In this document: positions 22,550 through 35,990 of the stretch, piece after piece
Layout: each line of letters opens with the position of its first letter
How positions within the stretch are numbered: position 1 is the stretch's first letter
NCBI GenBank assembly: GCA_021397835.1
Contig: JAJFZO010000896.1
Span: 908,501 to 972,500, forward strand
Direction of reading: 5' to 3'
From: Moringa oleifera
Lineage: Eukaryota > Streptophyta > Magnoliopsida > Brassicales > Moringaceae
Length of the DNA stretch: 64,000 bases
Notes under the pieces: generated by a model
Databases searched by the model: none
What the model saw: the letters and a program-made list of their open reading frames with translations, nothing else
Told to the model about the DNA's origin: nothing
Program-made: the position numbers and the translations under genes

Positions 22550-25356
22550 GTATGAAATATTGAAGGTGCTTTACTATGATCAATTGTGTTTGACAAAAAA
22601 ACATGGTTTCAAGGAATAATATAAAGTATCTTGTGGTTCAATGCAAGCTCTTTTTGGAGTAACTTTCAAGAAGGATAAATGCTTTCAAAGGATGAAAAGA
22701 AGAAATTAAAACAACTAAAATTAAGTTCTCTTAAAAGAAAATCACTTTCAAATCCAGATTTTACAAGTTAAATGATGTCAATTAGAGTTCAGAAGAGAGA
22801 GTTACTGGCAAAATAAAAATTACTGTCAAAGTTCGCTAAAACTACTCAAATATATCTCTTTTTTCCCTTAATACTTCCATTTCGATTTCAACATTAAATA
22901 GCAATAAATGACATTACAAAACACACAAAAGCTTTGAGGTAGCTCTTAAAATTCAAAAAACAATTGTACTATAAATACTTCAGTTATCAATAAGGTTTAA
23001 GGTTGAAGAAATAAGGTCTAGGTTGAATGTCTAGGGTCTAAGATTTAGGGTGGTCAAGTCAAAGGCTTAGGGTTTATGTTTAAGGTTGTAGGGTCTAAGC
23101 TCAAGGATCAATGGTTAATGGTCATGAACCAAATGTTTGGGTTCCCAAGTTCAAGGTCTATAAGATGAAAAAAAAATTCTGGCTTGAGGTAACACACTAA
23201 GAGCAAAGCATAAACAATATGGCATTATAATAAAAAGTCTATAAGATGTCAAAGAAGAACTGCTTGAGCTAGCACACCATGACCAGAGCATAAACATGGC
23301 ATTACAGTGGAAGTAAATGAGAATTTAAAATGGCTATTTCATTATAAATGAACTACATCTCATGGCCAACATGGCTTTCTTAGGAAAGGTTTACAAAAAA
23401 TCTAAAAGGTGATGTGGAGAAGTGAATGATGAAACTTGTAAAGGTTGATCTCATGAATATTTTTGGAAAAAGTTGGGGGTTTAAAACATCATCGAATGAA
23501 GAGAAATGAAAGTAAAAAGTGACCTTCGTGACCTTACCCTTGGTAAAAGAATTGAAGATCATGATTAGAGAGGGCTCTTCTAAGGTAATTTATAAAAGAT
23601 ACTTAAGAGGTTAAATAAAACAAGAGATGAGTATGAGACATTATAGTCTTGTGATTGTAAAGGAGCAATCTTGAAAGCAAAAGAATGAAAAAGAAAAAAA
23701 GTATTGATGTTGGAAAACAGGCTCTTTCTTAGGTTAAAATTAGATACTTGGAACTACTTAAAGCTTCTCCAACAAGGCAACTTGAGAGATCAGAGGGCTC
23801 AAGAAACATGAATAATAGTTAAAAATAATTATAAAATGCCAAGGTGCTTCAATAAGATCAATTGTGCTTTAAAAAGAAAAGGTTTGAAGGAACAACGTAC
23901 AGTATCTTATTTTTGATGTGTGCTTTTTTTTTAGAATACCTTTGAAGAAGGAGAAATGCTTCGAAAGAATGTAAAACAAGAATTAAAATAGTTAAAATTA
24001 AGTTCTTTAAAAAGAAAATAGGTTCAAAGGAATGGTATAGTTGAAAATGAGTGTGAAATATTTATGGTGAAATTTATAAGGTGCTTCACTGAGATCAATT
24101 ATATTTGAAAAAAAAGGGTTTGAACGAAAAGCACAAGGTATCTTATGTTTTGATGTGAGATTTTTTGGAATAACTTTTAGGAAAAAAATACTTTAGAAGG
24201 ATGAAAGGTGAAAATTAAAATGGCTAAAATTAAATTCTCTGAAAAGAAAATCACTTGAAGATTTAGATTTTACAAGTTAAATGATGTCAATTGGAGTTTA
24301 AAAGAGAGAGTTATTAGTAAAATGCAAAATGGTGTCAAAGTTGGCCAAAAGCATTCAAATAGATATTTGTTTTCCCTTAATGCTTCTACTTATCTTTCTT
24401 CATCAAAACTTGCAATAAGTAACATAAAAGAACACAAAAAAAAAAAATCCATGAAGCACTTAAAATTCAAAAAATAGTATATAAATGTACTATAAATAGT
24501 TGAGTTATCAATAGGGTTCACAGTAAAATTTGAAGTTGCCACAAAATTTTTTAAGCTACAAGTACCAAAATTTAATTTTGCTTACAATATGCTATAAGGA
24601 CTATAAGAAGTCAAGGAAGAACAGTTTGAGGCAACACACTAAAAGCATAGCATAAACCATTTAGCATTACAATAGAAAGGAATGAAATGTTAATATGACT
24701 TATCTCAGCATAAAAGAACTACATTCTCATGACTAACAAGGCTTTTCCAAGGAGGTTCTGCAAAAAATCCAAAAGGATATGTGAAAAAGTGAATGATGAA
24801 TCTTGTAGAGGGTGATCTCAAGAATATGTTTGAACCAATTTGGGGTTTACAACATCATAGGATGAAAAGAAATGAAAGCAGAAAATGATCCTCTCAAGCT
24901 TTTTCTTAGTAGTAGAATTAAACATAATGATTGAAAATGGCTGTTCTAAGGTAGTTTCTGAGAGATCTTTAAGAAGGATGAATGAAACAAAAGATAACTA
25001 TAGGAGATTACAGTCATATGGTTGCATAAGGAATATCTTAAAAGAGAAAGAATGAAAGGAAAAAAAGATATTAATACTGGAAGACCCCTTAGTTGGCTCT
25101 TCTTTAGGTTAAAACAATACCAATAATTATTCGGAGATTTTTTGAAAAGGAAATTCGAGGGATTTGATGGCTCAAGATATAAGTAGAATAGTTGAAAATG
25201 AGTATGAAATACTGATGGTGCTTCAATGTGATCAGTTGTGCTTGAAAAAAAAAAAAAAACGATTTCAAGGAATAACATAAGGTATCTTGTGTTTCAATGG
25301 GAGCTCTTTTTAAAGTAACTTTCAAGAAGGATAGATGCTTTCAAAGGATGAAAGGA
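22550..25356 (+). repeat. Backbone tandem array, block 3 (units 4b-6)
   Basis: Unit 4 resumes after the GTA duplication, with a TATA site at 22970 and a telomere-like tract at 22990-23165. Unit 5 (~23165-24520) has its TATA at 24491 but lacks the telomere-like tract and joins directly to the GAAGTTGCCAC part of unit 6. Unit 6 runs to ~25356, where the array breaks off in GCTTTCAAAGGATGAAAGG. Minus-strand frames at 23380, 24946 and 25104 recur in other units and are repeat shadows. Confidence 0.8.
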
Positions 25357-25750
25357 TGTCTGAATGTAAAGACTCTCTTGAGACAAACAAAGGTGTAGAG
25401 CTTCCAGAGAGAGAGATGTTTGAATACAAGGATGAAGAGTTTTAGAATGTATATACACCCTGTGGTTCGTAAAAAATGGGTCTACTCATAGAAAAAGAAG
25501 TAAAGGCAAAGCTTACCAAAAATTTGAAAGCTTGTTATATAAGAGAATGGACAATAGTGCTAGATAGTCTGTTTTGGAAAAATTGCACTCAGTGGATGTT
25601 CCACTAAGAGTCTTCTACCAATTTCTTGAGTCTTGTTCTTCTAGTTTGAGAGTCTTTCTACAAGTTATTCACCTAAAACCTGATGCATGATTACATCTAT
25701 AGCCCAATGTGAGAATACATATAGAATCCATGTATCATTAGGAATTGCAT
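25357..25750 (+). other. Unidentified spacer
   Basis: Not backbone, no ORF over 60 codons, and slightly richer in GA than the flanks. It carries AAACCTGATGCATGATTACATC and then AT-rich sequence. I see nothing recognisable. Confidence 0.35.
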
Positions 25751-26764
25751 TATAGTAGCACTGAAAAATAGAGTAAAGTAAAAATTCAATAATATTTTGA
25801 TATTATATTAACCTAATATAAGAATTGATTTAATCATTTTAAGATCAAATTAGATAAATCTAATGTCAAATTTGATTCAATAACATCAAAATCAAGTTGA
25901 AATTATCAAAATCATATTCGGAATTATGAAAGATTTGTAACTTGATGTAAGGTCCAAGAAAATTAAACCGAAAATTATATCAAGCTTGCAACCCAATGTG
26001 AGATCTAAATCGACCACATTAAGAAGAAGTAAATGTAGATGAGAGATTAGAATCAATCGCGTATGATCCATCTTACATAATTCCAAGTATGATCTATCTT
26101 ATTATTCCATCAATCCAACATTGGTTTTATTATTTTATTATAGTTCTATGGATCCATCATTGATTTACTATCATTTTTCTCAATCTATCTTTAATTTATA
26201 ATTATTTTAATGATTTGTCATCAATTTTAGGAACTATTGCATATTTGGAACCCGACGTGAGATTAGGGTCAATTACATCAAGATAACCATGATTGATTTC
26301 TTTAGGATACAATTCCAAAATTTGATATGGGATTAGAGTCAACAACATCGCTCTTTTAATATCATAATTGTGTTTTTATCTTCATCTTTCATTGATAATT
26401 TCAATCTAACATCGATTAAAATATTTATTAAACTATTCTCTACTTGATATTTGGGTATGATGACATCATGGTGCCTCATTAAGCCCACATCAAGGTAAGC
26501 TTATTAAGCACATGTCAGGGTGTGATTATTAAGCTCATATTGAGATATGCTCACTAATCTATTCTTGATTTAACATTAGAGTATGATAACATTTAGGTAG
26601 GTTTATTAAGTTACTCTCGACCTAACATGGGGGTAAAAACATGATTTGAGAATTTGATAGCATAATCCTAATCTAAAAAGACTTATTGATATTTAACTAA
26701 CTTTTTTAGCTTTTTCTTAAAAGTTAAAGCCAAAATTAGGTGTTGAAAGGATTCCTTCATCTTG
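25750..26764 (-). repeat. LTR-like sequence shared with the 45.8-46.2 kb region
   Basis: Contains repeated short phrases such as AACCCGACGTGAGATTAGGGTC and CTCATTAAGCCCACATCAAGG. The part from ~26320 is closely matched at 45775-46225, where it lies beyond a PBS-like site of a minus-strand retrotransposon. That context makes LTR DNA of an Ogre-like Ty3/gypsy element plausible, but both ends of an LTR were not located. Confidence 0.4.
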
Positions 26765-27603
26765 TCATGTTCTTAACCCTCTTTGGATGTCGCACATTCT
26801 TAATGCTGAGCTTTCTTCATCTAAGCTGGCTGACTTTATCGACCATGCCCCGTTTGAAAATTCATCCTCAATCTCACTCTTGCCATAATGTCGTTTTCAT
26901 TTCATTCGTTTTTATGTTTTTAACTATGACACTAATTTAACTTCATTTTTCTTGATGTGAAGATCTTGATGAAAAGACACCCAATTAAAGGTTAGAAATG
27001 GTCTGATCTATGGTAACTATTGCACCATCAAGATTGTGGCCTCAATAAACTTCTTCTTCTACTCATGCCAAATCCTTAACCCTGACAACGAGATCAAGAT
27101 CAGCTACTTGATCTTAAAGTTTGACTATCTATGCATAAAGTAGTTTATTTCGATCCTTAGACCAAGAAAAGATCTGTTAATGTCATACCGAGTCTTTATC
27201 CAAGCATGGTAAGGCTTTCATAAGCCTTAATTCGGCAATTTTATGAACAAGGGCTTCATCGACACTCTTAGTGATTTGATCCTATAGCTCAAGCCCTGTA
27301 ATGCTCCAAATTAATACAACCTCAATATGAACATAAAAAAAAATGATAGCAGTCACTAAGTCATAATTTCTTTAAAAAAAAAATGCAAATTAATACTCCC
27401 AAGAGATCCAGAACGACTCTTAGGGTACAAGAAAACTAGGGCATCATGATCAATTAGCTTATGTCAAGGAAGCATTTCTTGAAATGGGAAACAAGATTCA
27501 ATTTGAAAACATAAAAAACAATAATAACAACAATTATTATTAAAAAAATAAAGAAATTTTTTTTTAAAAAATGGTTACCTTATAATCAAGATACTTGAGG
27601 ACC
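26765..27603 (-). repeat. Single copy of the 0.84-kb satellite unit
   Basis: Starts TTCTTAACCCTCTTTGGATGTCGC and ends at ATACTTGAGGACCTCAA, exactly the segment that is tandemly repeated at 46228-55718. Here it is solitary, and its right end lies inside the REF-family exon. On the minus strand it therefore follows the exon as intron plus downstream sequence, with a possible splice acceptor GCATTACAG near 27300. A frame after that reads ITKSVDEALVHKIAELRLMK, of unknown family. Confidence 0.8.
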
Positions 27604-27775
27604 TCAATACAAACACCATAGATAGAATTGGCCCCTGGTTTCAAAGGTCCTGACTTCTCCTTGGCTTTCTCGTAATGGTGCATGACACAAAGAGCCATAT
27701 GGATTGCATAAACTTGCACAAATTAAATGTATTTTAACCTCTTTTCTTCCTCAGTCTTCAAAAGGGGGAAACACA
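27579..27775 (-). pseudogene. REF/SRPP-family (rubber elongation factor-like) exon fragment
   Basis: The minus strand reads KTEEEKRLKYI, stop, FVQVYAIHMALCVMHHYEKA, KEKSGPLKPGANSIYG and IEVLKYLDYK, and then a splice donor GTAACC at 27578-27573. This is the N-terminal part of the REF domain of stress-related and small rubber particle proteins (family pattern KYL-x-FVQVA…Y-x-x-AK-x-x-SGPLKPG…EVLKF-x-D-x-KV). These proteins coat lipid or rubber particles. Two lesions are visible: an in-frame TAA where the family has E/D before FVQV, and a loss of about 18 residues (family VKTVVGPVY…) between NSIYG and IEVLK. The start codon and downstream exons are not recognisable. It is a broken gene piece, possibly captured by a retroelement. 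Confidence 0.7.
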
Positions 27776-28966
27776 AACAAATACAAAATAAGCAAATTTC
27801 TTAACAAATTATTTTTCACATCAATCCTAAATAGCAAACTTAAGAATCTCATGCTTCTATTAGACTATGTTTAAACTTGAGATTAATCAAAGAAAATGAA
27901 ATAAAAACATGACCAATGAAAAAAAATGGTGGTTTTTTTTTCTCCATTAAAGCCTAAACAAGAAATGATAACAGATAATTACAGAGGATATATGTTCAAA
28001 TTGCTAACCAATAAATATTTTTATCAGATTTTAATTTTTCTTATATCTAGTAAAACAAAAAAATAAAAAAATGATTATGGAGATTATATTTTATATTTAT
28101 ATAAAATTTTAAATAAATTTTATTATATAAATTTTTAATTTAAATATTTTCAATTTTAATTTTTTCATTAAATTGAAAGCATCTTTACGATTTTGACTTG
28201 GTACGTATACATATATTGTGAAATGGACGCGTCATTAGCAAGCCGGCCTTTGATTTGGTTATGTGAAAGATAATTAAAGGAAGGAAACTATTACCTAGTT
28301 TTTTTCTTGGTTATTTAATTAATTCTATTAATATTATTTATTTTAAAACTTTCAGTTGGTTTAAAAAATTTATTAAATAAAAAAAAAGAAACTTTTTTAT
28401 TATAATAATAAGCCTATCTTGGTTATCATTTCATTAATCAATTCATTTGGTACTCGATCAAATCTAAAAAAATCATCAAATAAAATTATGACTTTTTAAT
28501 AATTTTTTTATAAAATATCTTTTATTTTTATTTAAAAAATTTATTATATTTATTTTAAATTAAATATAATTTATATTTCATTATATTTATTAATTAATAA
28601 ATAATTTTTAGTATTACAAATTTTAAAAAATAAAAAATGTAATCATAATTAAAATTGATAAGTTTTTAAAAATAAAACTTATAAAAAATATGGTAAGACT
28701 TATGTAAGAACTTTATTTTCAGAATTTAGAATTTTTTGATTTGTGTTTAAGTATTTTTCAACACTTTCTTTCTCAGTATTTTCATGGTTTTGCCAAAAAG
28801 GAAAGAACTTTATGCACCATTAGGTTTCATGTAGAATTCACAGAGATCACATACCCAAAAATTATTCTTCCCAAAAGAAGAAATCCAATAAATTAAAATT
28901 AAATTCAATCAAGAAACCATAGATCTTTTCTCTTTATATAACTAAAACATTGGTGGAATCAAGTAA
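27776..28966 (+). other. AT-rich spacer
   Basis: About 1.2 kb of strongly AT-rich DNA with long A/T runs. Only a short GC-richer patch around 28220-28255 (GGACGCGTCATTAGCAAGCC) stands out. No gene or transposon end is seen. Confidence 0.45.
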
Positions 28967-31900
28967 CATTCTCATGACTAATAGGGCTCTTCTAGGGAAG
29001 TTTTGTGAAAAATCCAAAAGGTAATGCGAAGAAATGAACGCGAATCTTGTAGAGGGTAATCTCATGAATATTTTTGGAACAATTCGAGGTTTAAAACATG
29101 ATCGGATGAAAAGAGATGAAAGTAGAAAGTGATTCTCATGAGCTAATCCTTAGAAGGAGAATTGAAAATCGTTGTAAAATAGGGCTTTTTTAAGGCAATT
29201 TCGAAAAGATACTCGAGGTGGTTAGATCAAATGGGAGATAAGTGTGGGAGATTGCAATCCTTGATTGCAGAGGAATAATCTTGGAAGCGAAAGAACAAAA
29301 GAAAAAAAAATTAATGCTAAAGGAATAATCTTTCTTGGGTTAGAACTCAGTACTTGGAATTATTTGAAGCTTTTCAAATAAGGCAGCTAGAGAGATCTGA
29401 TGGCACAAGCAACATTAAGAATAGTTAAAAATGAGTATTAAATACTAAGGGTCCTTCAATTAGATCAATTATAGTTGATTTTTTTTTTAAGAAACAATAT
29501 ATGGTATCTTGGGTTTGATGCACACTCTTTCTCGAGTAAATTTCGAGAAAGAAAAATGCTTTTGAAAGATGAAATATGGAAACTAAAATGACTAAAATTA
29601 AGTCAGCTCAAAGAAAATAGGTTCGAAGGAAGAGCATAGTTGGAAATTAGTCTGAAATACTTAGGGTGCACTAATGAGACCAGTTGCATTTTAAAAGAAG
29701 AATAAAAAGGTTTGAAGGAAAAGCATAGGGTAGCTTATGTCCTGATGTAAGCTCTTTCTAGAGTAACTTTCAAGGAGGAAAAATGCTTTCGAAAGATTAA
29801 AAACTTCAAATTAAAATCACTAAATTTAAGTTCTTACAAAAAAAGAATTACTTGAAGATTTAGATTTTACAAGTTAAATAATGTCAACCAGAGTTTGAAA
29901 GAGATAGTTAATGGCAAAATACAAAGTGGTGTCAAGTTGGCAATAACTACTCAAACAGATCTGTTTTTTGGCCTAATGCTTCCAATTTTCTATCTTCATC
30001 CAATCTTGCAACAATGAACATAGAAAAATACCAAAAAGCATTAAGGAAGCTCTTCAAATTCAAAAAATAGTATATAAATGCATTATAAATGGTTGAGTTA
30101 TCAAATGGGTTCCAAGTTTATGATGAAAGACATAAGGTTGAAGGTCTACGGTCAAGGTTTAAAGGTCTAAGGCCCCAAATCTAGGGTGCAAGTTAAGGTT
30201 CCAAATCAAAGGTTTAGGGTTAAGGGGTAAGGTTACAAAGTACAAGATAAAGGATCAATTAAAATGTCATGAGCCAAATATCTAGGGTCTTGAGTCTAAG
30301 GTATATGGTCTTGAGTCCAAGGCATAAGGTCTTCAGTCAAAGGTCTAAGGTCCTGAGTCAAAGGTCTAGTGTCCTAAGTCCAAGGCCTAAGGTCTAAGGT
30401 CACGAAACTAAAATCTAAAGTTCAAGGTTGTGGTTAAGGATGCAAGTTTTCAAGTTCATGCTTTTTCATGGCTCATGGTTCAAGTTTAGGGTTGAGGGAC
30501 TATGGTGGTCTAATGAGTCATTATTGAGCTTTCGCTACAAAAAAACCATTAATGGGAAAGAGAGCACTCATAATTATTAAGAGTTTTTTTGAAAAAGACA
30601 ATTCGAGGGATTTGATGGCCTAAAAAACATGTAAAATAGTTGGAAATGAGTATGAAATACTAAAGGTGCTTCAATGTGATTAATTGTGTCTGAACAAAGA
30701 AACATGGTTTCAAGGAATAATATAAGGTATCTTGTGTTTCAATATGAGATCTTTTTGGAGTAACTTTCAAGAAGCATAAATGCTTTCAAAGGATGAAAAG
30801 AAGAAATTGAAGATGTTAAAATTAAGTTCCCTAAAAAGAAAATCACTTATAGATCCAGATTTTGCAAGTTGAATGATGTCAGATAGAGTTCAACAGAGAG
30901 TCTCATTAGCATAATACAAAGTGGTGTCGAAGTTGGTTAAAATTACTCAAATGGATCTGTTTTTTCCCATAATGCTTCTACTTATGCTTTATTGTCCAAT
31001 ATTGCAATGAACAATGTAAAAAAATCATTGTAAATCATCCAAGAAGCTCTAAACATTCAAAAAATAATATATAATTGCACTATAAATAGTTGAATTATCA
31101 ATAGTGTTCTAAATCTATGATGAAAGGTTTAGGATCGAAGGACAAAAAGGTTGAAGGTCTATGGTCCAAGGTCTAGCGTTAAGGTTAAGAGTCCAAGTCA
31201 AAGGTCTAGGGTTCAAGGTTAAGGCTGTATGGTTCAAGCACAAGAATCAATGGTCTATGGTCCTAAGTCTAAGGTCTAGGGTCCTTAGTCCTAGGTTTAG
31301 GGCCTAAGGTCAATAAATTAACATTAAAATTTTAGATTTATAGGTTTGGGGTTCAAGGTTAGATGTAAGTTTCCATATTCATGCTTTATGGTTCAAGGCT
31401 TAAGGTTCAAGTTTAGGATGCATGTTTTCATGTTAAACGCTTTATCGTTTAAGGCTTAATGTTTAAGTTCAGGATTTAGGGACTACGATGGTCTAAGGTG
31501 TCATAGGCGAGGTTTCGTTATGGAAAACCTTAGTGCAAAACGGGAGGAAATTTATTTCTTTGAAAATACATAAAGAAAAATTGAAGTCACCACCAATTTT
31601 TTAAATAGTATGTATCGATACCTAATTTTGCTTCCAAAATAATGAAAGGTCTATAAGGTGTCAAAGAAAAACAGCTTAGGGCAACACGTTAAGAGGAAAA
31701 CATAAACCATATGGCGTTGTAGTGAAAGAGAATGAGAACTTAATATGGCTATTTCATCATAAATGAACTACATTCCCATGACCAGCAAGGCTCTTTTAAG
31801 GATGTTTTGCAAAAAAATCAAGAAGGAGATGCAAAGAAGTGAATGGTCAATCTTATAGAGCGTGATTTCAAGAATATTCTGGGTCTAACATCATAAGAGG

Positions 31901-33093
31901 AAAACAAATGAAAGTAAAAAGTGACCTTTGCAAGCTTTTCCTTAGTAAAAGAATTAAAAATTATGATTAAAATAGGTTGCTGAAAGGCAGTTTCTAAAAG
32001 ATCGTTAAGGAGATTGAGGAAACCAAAAATGAGCATGGGATATTACAGTCTTTTAATTGCATAAAAAATATCTTAAAAGAGAGAATGTAAGGGAAAAAGG
32101 ATATTGATGGTTGAAAACCCCTTTATGGGCTCTTCCTTAGGTTAGAAATGAGTACCTAGAATTATTCAAACCTTTTTCAAAGGAAAATTGAGGGATTTGA
32201 TGGCTTAATAAACATGAAGAACAGTTGCAATTGAGTATGAAATAATGAGGATGCTTAAACGTGATCAATGTTGTTTGAAAAAAAATGGTTTGAAGGTTTA
32301 GCATAGGGTATCTATTGTTTTTATGTGAACTCTTTTTGAAGTAACCTTCAAGAAGGATAAATGCTTTTGAAGGATGAAAAGTAGAAATTGAAAAGGCTGA
32401 AATTATGTTCCCTTAAAAGAAAATTACTTGAAGATCTAGATTTTACTAGTTAAATGATACCAATTGGAGTTCAAAAGTAATGTCAAAGTTGGCCAAAAAT
32501 ACTCAAATAGATATGTCTTTTCGCTTAATGCTTCCACTTATGTTTCATCATCTAATCTTGCAATGAACAACATAAAAAAACACAAAAATGCTTCAAAGGA
32601 GCTCTTAAAATTCAAAACTTACTAGAGAGCTGCACTATATATAATTGAGTCATCAATAATGTTCTAGGTCTATGATGAAGTGTTTAGGATCAAAGGACTA
32701 AGGTCTAGGGTTAAAGGCTTGAGGTCCAAGAGTTTGAGGTTAAGGTTAAGGTTAAGGTTAAGCATCCAAGTCAAAGGTTTAAGGGACAAGGTTAAGGCTA
32801 CAAGGTCTAAGGTCAAAGGTTAAAGGTCTATGGTTTAATGTCTAGGGTGAAGGTTAATAGTACTAAGTCTAGGTTTAAGGTTTATAGTTCAAGCTACAAG
32901 GTCCAAGGTCAAAGACCAGCGGTCAAGGGTCGTGAGCCGATGGTTTAAGGTCCCAAACTTAAGGTTGGTTCAAAATTCTATGTCTAGGGTCTAAGGTCAA
33001 GAAATCAAAATTTAAAGTTTCAAGGTTATTGGTTTAGGGTTCAAGATTAAGGATGTAAGTTTTATAGTCACATTATATGGCTCAGGGCTAACG
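28967..33093 (+). repeat. Backbone tandem array, block 4 (units 7-9)
   Basis: Unit 7 (28967-30540; TATA-like 30084; telomere-like tract 30115-30530) matches units 3 and 15, including AAAGGAATAATCTTTCTTGGG. Unit 8 (~30540-31510; TATA 31081; tract 31115-31510) has the same internal deletion as units 4 and 16. Unit 9 (~31545-33093; TATA site decayed at ~32635; long tract 32650-33090) is cut by CACTA #3 in its telomere-like part and resumes at 38444. Confidence 0.8.
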
Positions 33094-33415
33094 CACTACT
33101 ACAAATAAAAGCTTTAATGACAATTAAAATTGGTTTTTAATGACAGTTGTAAAAGTGTCATCTTTGTTCATGTCATTAAAGGGGAGAGTTTTTAATGACA
33201 GTTCTTGAACTATCATTAAAGGGGTGCCTTTGATGACAGTTCAAACAGAACTGTCGTTAAAGGGGGTACCCTTCAACGACAGTTCCAAACAAAACTGTCG
33301 TTAAAGGGGGATACTCTTTAATGACAGTTCCAACGAAACTGTCATTAAAAAGGGTACCCTTTAATGACAGTTCCCAGAACTGTCGTTAAAAGAGGATACC
33401 CATTAAAGATATTTT
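33094..33415 (-). repeat. CACTA #3 left TIR and subterminal array
   Basis: Five or more palindromes of the TTTAATGACAGTTCCAACGAAACTGTCATTAAA type are spaced about 55-60 bp apart and separated by GGGGTACCC-like linkers. This end corresponds to the right end of CACTA #1. Confidence 0.88.
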
Positions 33416-33770
33416 TTGTATTTATTTCAACATAAATAAAATTCAAATTATCCAAAACCTATTTTCACATCATCCATATACATCAATACAATTCTTCACA
33501 ATATATATGCAACCAAAATTTTTATGTTATACACTTCAATACCATTCTAACAGAGATCGTCATTACTTCTTTCATATCTGAAAACACTCAAAATAATCTA
33601 ATCCAAAAAAGTAATAAGAGACAAACAAAACAAAAGATCACTAATATTTGATGTTATAATTAAACTCTATATGTACAATACATAAGTTAAAATATTACAC
33701 AATCCTAAAAATTCAACTATATAAATTCAATAATGGTCATGTGTACAAAAATCTTCAAGATTCAACTTTC
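33416..33770 (+). other. AT-rich spacer in CACTA #3
   Basis: No gene. On the minus strand this is the 3' region after the Ulp1 stop, comparable to 6440-7000 in element #1 (shared phrases such as CAACCAAAATTTTTATG). Confidence 0.4.
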
Positions 33771-34345
33771 TAATATGGCACTCCAAAGAAATTGTCCAAC
33801 CTCCTTTCTAACTTCATCAATATCCGATTGCGTGTAAGTATCTATGTCCATTAACTATATTTAAAAAAAAAAAAGGTTAGTCCAATTAAAATTTTTAATA
33901 CACACATCAATTAATTACTTAAGTATTTACATAAGCAAATGATTAAAAACTTACCATTTTTGCATATGGGATATTTCTATCACGTCTATCAATGATGTTC
34001 CTTAAAAATTTCATAATATAATATCCACACTCAGTATTTGAAGGCTAATGTGGACACTGCATTAAAAATTTATCATTATAACATTTTTCAAAATAAATAA
34101 AACTAACATTATATATAAGTTTAAATATACATACCTTAGCAGGAATACTCCTAGGAATGCGCCTATTGCTTGATTCTTTGAAAACTTGAAACAATTTAAA
34201 AGAACTGCTAATAGAAAATAATTAATATTATTAAGAGTAAGAAAAAATATATACTAACATAAATGAAAATATTTCCACTTACGTGGACATAAGTTGATCT
34301 AGTTTTTGACGAGAACCATGGTTCAAAGGATCAAAAACACTATAC
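33760..34345 (-). pseudogene. Ulp1-type (C48) protease C-terminal exons in CACTA #3, catalytic Cys retained
   Basis: Minus-strand exons in order. One reads YSVFDPLNHGSRQKLDQL (~34343-34285) and ends at a donor after ATGTCCAC. The next reads FKLFQVFKESSNRRIPRSIP (~34195-34135). The third has NTECGYYIMKFLRNIIDRRD, with the nucleophile Cys codon at 34027-34029. The last reads LMDIDTYTQSDIDEVRKE (~33860-33800) and ends ILES-stop near 33765. One stop sits just before PSNTEC. The His-containing part of the active site is absent: immediately upstream (34346-34358) the sequence switches to captured MIPS exons. Compared with #1 and #2 this copy keeps Cys, so it looks less decayed at that residue. Confidence 0.8.
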
Positions 34346-34355
34346 ACAAAAATTA

Positions 34356-35126
<771 letters not shown>

Positions 35127-35289
35127 TTAAAATCAACAAAACACTGGACTCTCCCTTTGTATATGCTAGCCACTTACGGAATAAAATGACTTTAAAAAGG
35201 ATCACTTCAATAGATAAAGCAAAATCTCAACAGCCAAAACCCAGTTTCATGTACGTCATGCAGAATAGAAAATAGATTAACCGCAGAAG

Positions 35290-35650
35290 AAGAAGAACTC
35301 ACTCTCGGTTGGCTGCCACCAGCTACCCCAGCTGGTTGTGGATGGACTGCAGACAAGAGACTCGTCGGAGAATGGCTGTTGTGTGGACAAAGACCAAAAC
35401 AGAGAGTGCTAGAAACACTGCCAGCAGCAAATCCAGCTCGTTCTGGATTGACTACAGAAAGAAGAATGGCCGGAGAAGTGTTGGGAAAAGGCTGCAACCA
35501 GCTACCCCAGCTGGTTGTGGATGGAATGCAGACAGGAGAATCGCCGAAGAATGGAAGGCTGGCGGTGCAGCTGCTTCTGGACAGTCTGTGAAGAGGAGAA
35601 TTCTGACCTTAGAGAGAAAAAATGTAGCGGGAGGTTATGGCGGGCTCTAG
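35290..35650 (+). repeat. ~88-bp minisatellite in CACTA #3
   Basis: About three copies of CCAGCTGGTTGTGGATGGA-CTGCAGACAGGAGA near 35332, 35423 and 35508. On the minus strand it resembles the 70-bp minisatellites of #1 and #4 (TCCATCCA…CAGCTGG) and sits at the same place relative to the inner motif block. Several overlapping frames here are repeat shadows. Confidence 0.65.
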
Positions 35651-35674
35651 AGGGCTCCGGAAAAAATTTAGAAC

Positions 35675-35775
35675 CCCACTCTGGCCTTCAACACCAGTTC
35701 TTACAGAACTGACGTTGAAGGTCAGTTCAGTGGCCTTCAATCCTGTCCTTCAACGCTGTTGTATCAGTAGTGCTG
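35675..35775 (+). repeat. CACTA #3 inner subterminal motif block (proximal)
   Basis: Contains GCCTTCAACACCAGTTCTTAC.AGAACTGACGTTGAAGG followed by CCTTCAACGCTGTTGTATCAGTAGTGCTGAAGG. It separates the minisatellite from the HSP cargo. Confidence 0.8.
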
Positions 35776-35990
35776 AAGGACATAAGGAAGTGTTAAAAGG
35801 TTTCCTAGTTGTGGTTTTAAGTTAGTGGTAATTGGATCTGTGTAAGCTGCTTGTTCTGTTCTCATGGAGATACATGTTTAGGACCAGTGAGAGTAAACAT
35901 GTTTTTGAGAGCATGTGGCCTAATATTGTCTTATTAGATGCAACTGGTATTGCTAACCTCTGTTTCTACCATTTATTGAATGTACTACAG

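Larger units (their letters stand above)
25357..28966. mobile_element. Interrupting block with LTR-like DNA and a host-gene fragment
   Basis: Non-backbone DNA lies between two array units that do not rejoin cleanly. The left unit stops late in its body and the right one restarts at ATTCTCATGACTAATAGGGC, about 1.2 kb out of register. Contents: 25357-25750 unidentified; 25750-26764 LTR-like sequence whose right part matches 45775-46225; 26765-27603 one copy of the 0.84-kb satellite unit; 27579-27775 an REF-family exon; 27776-28966 AT-rich DNA. I found no convincing TSD or TIR, so it may be an insertion plus deletion, or a recombined retroelement. Confidence 0.5.
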
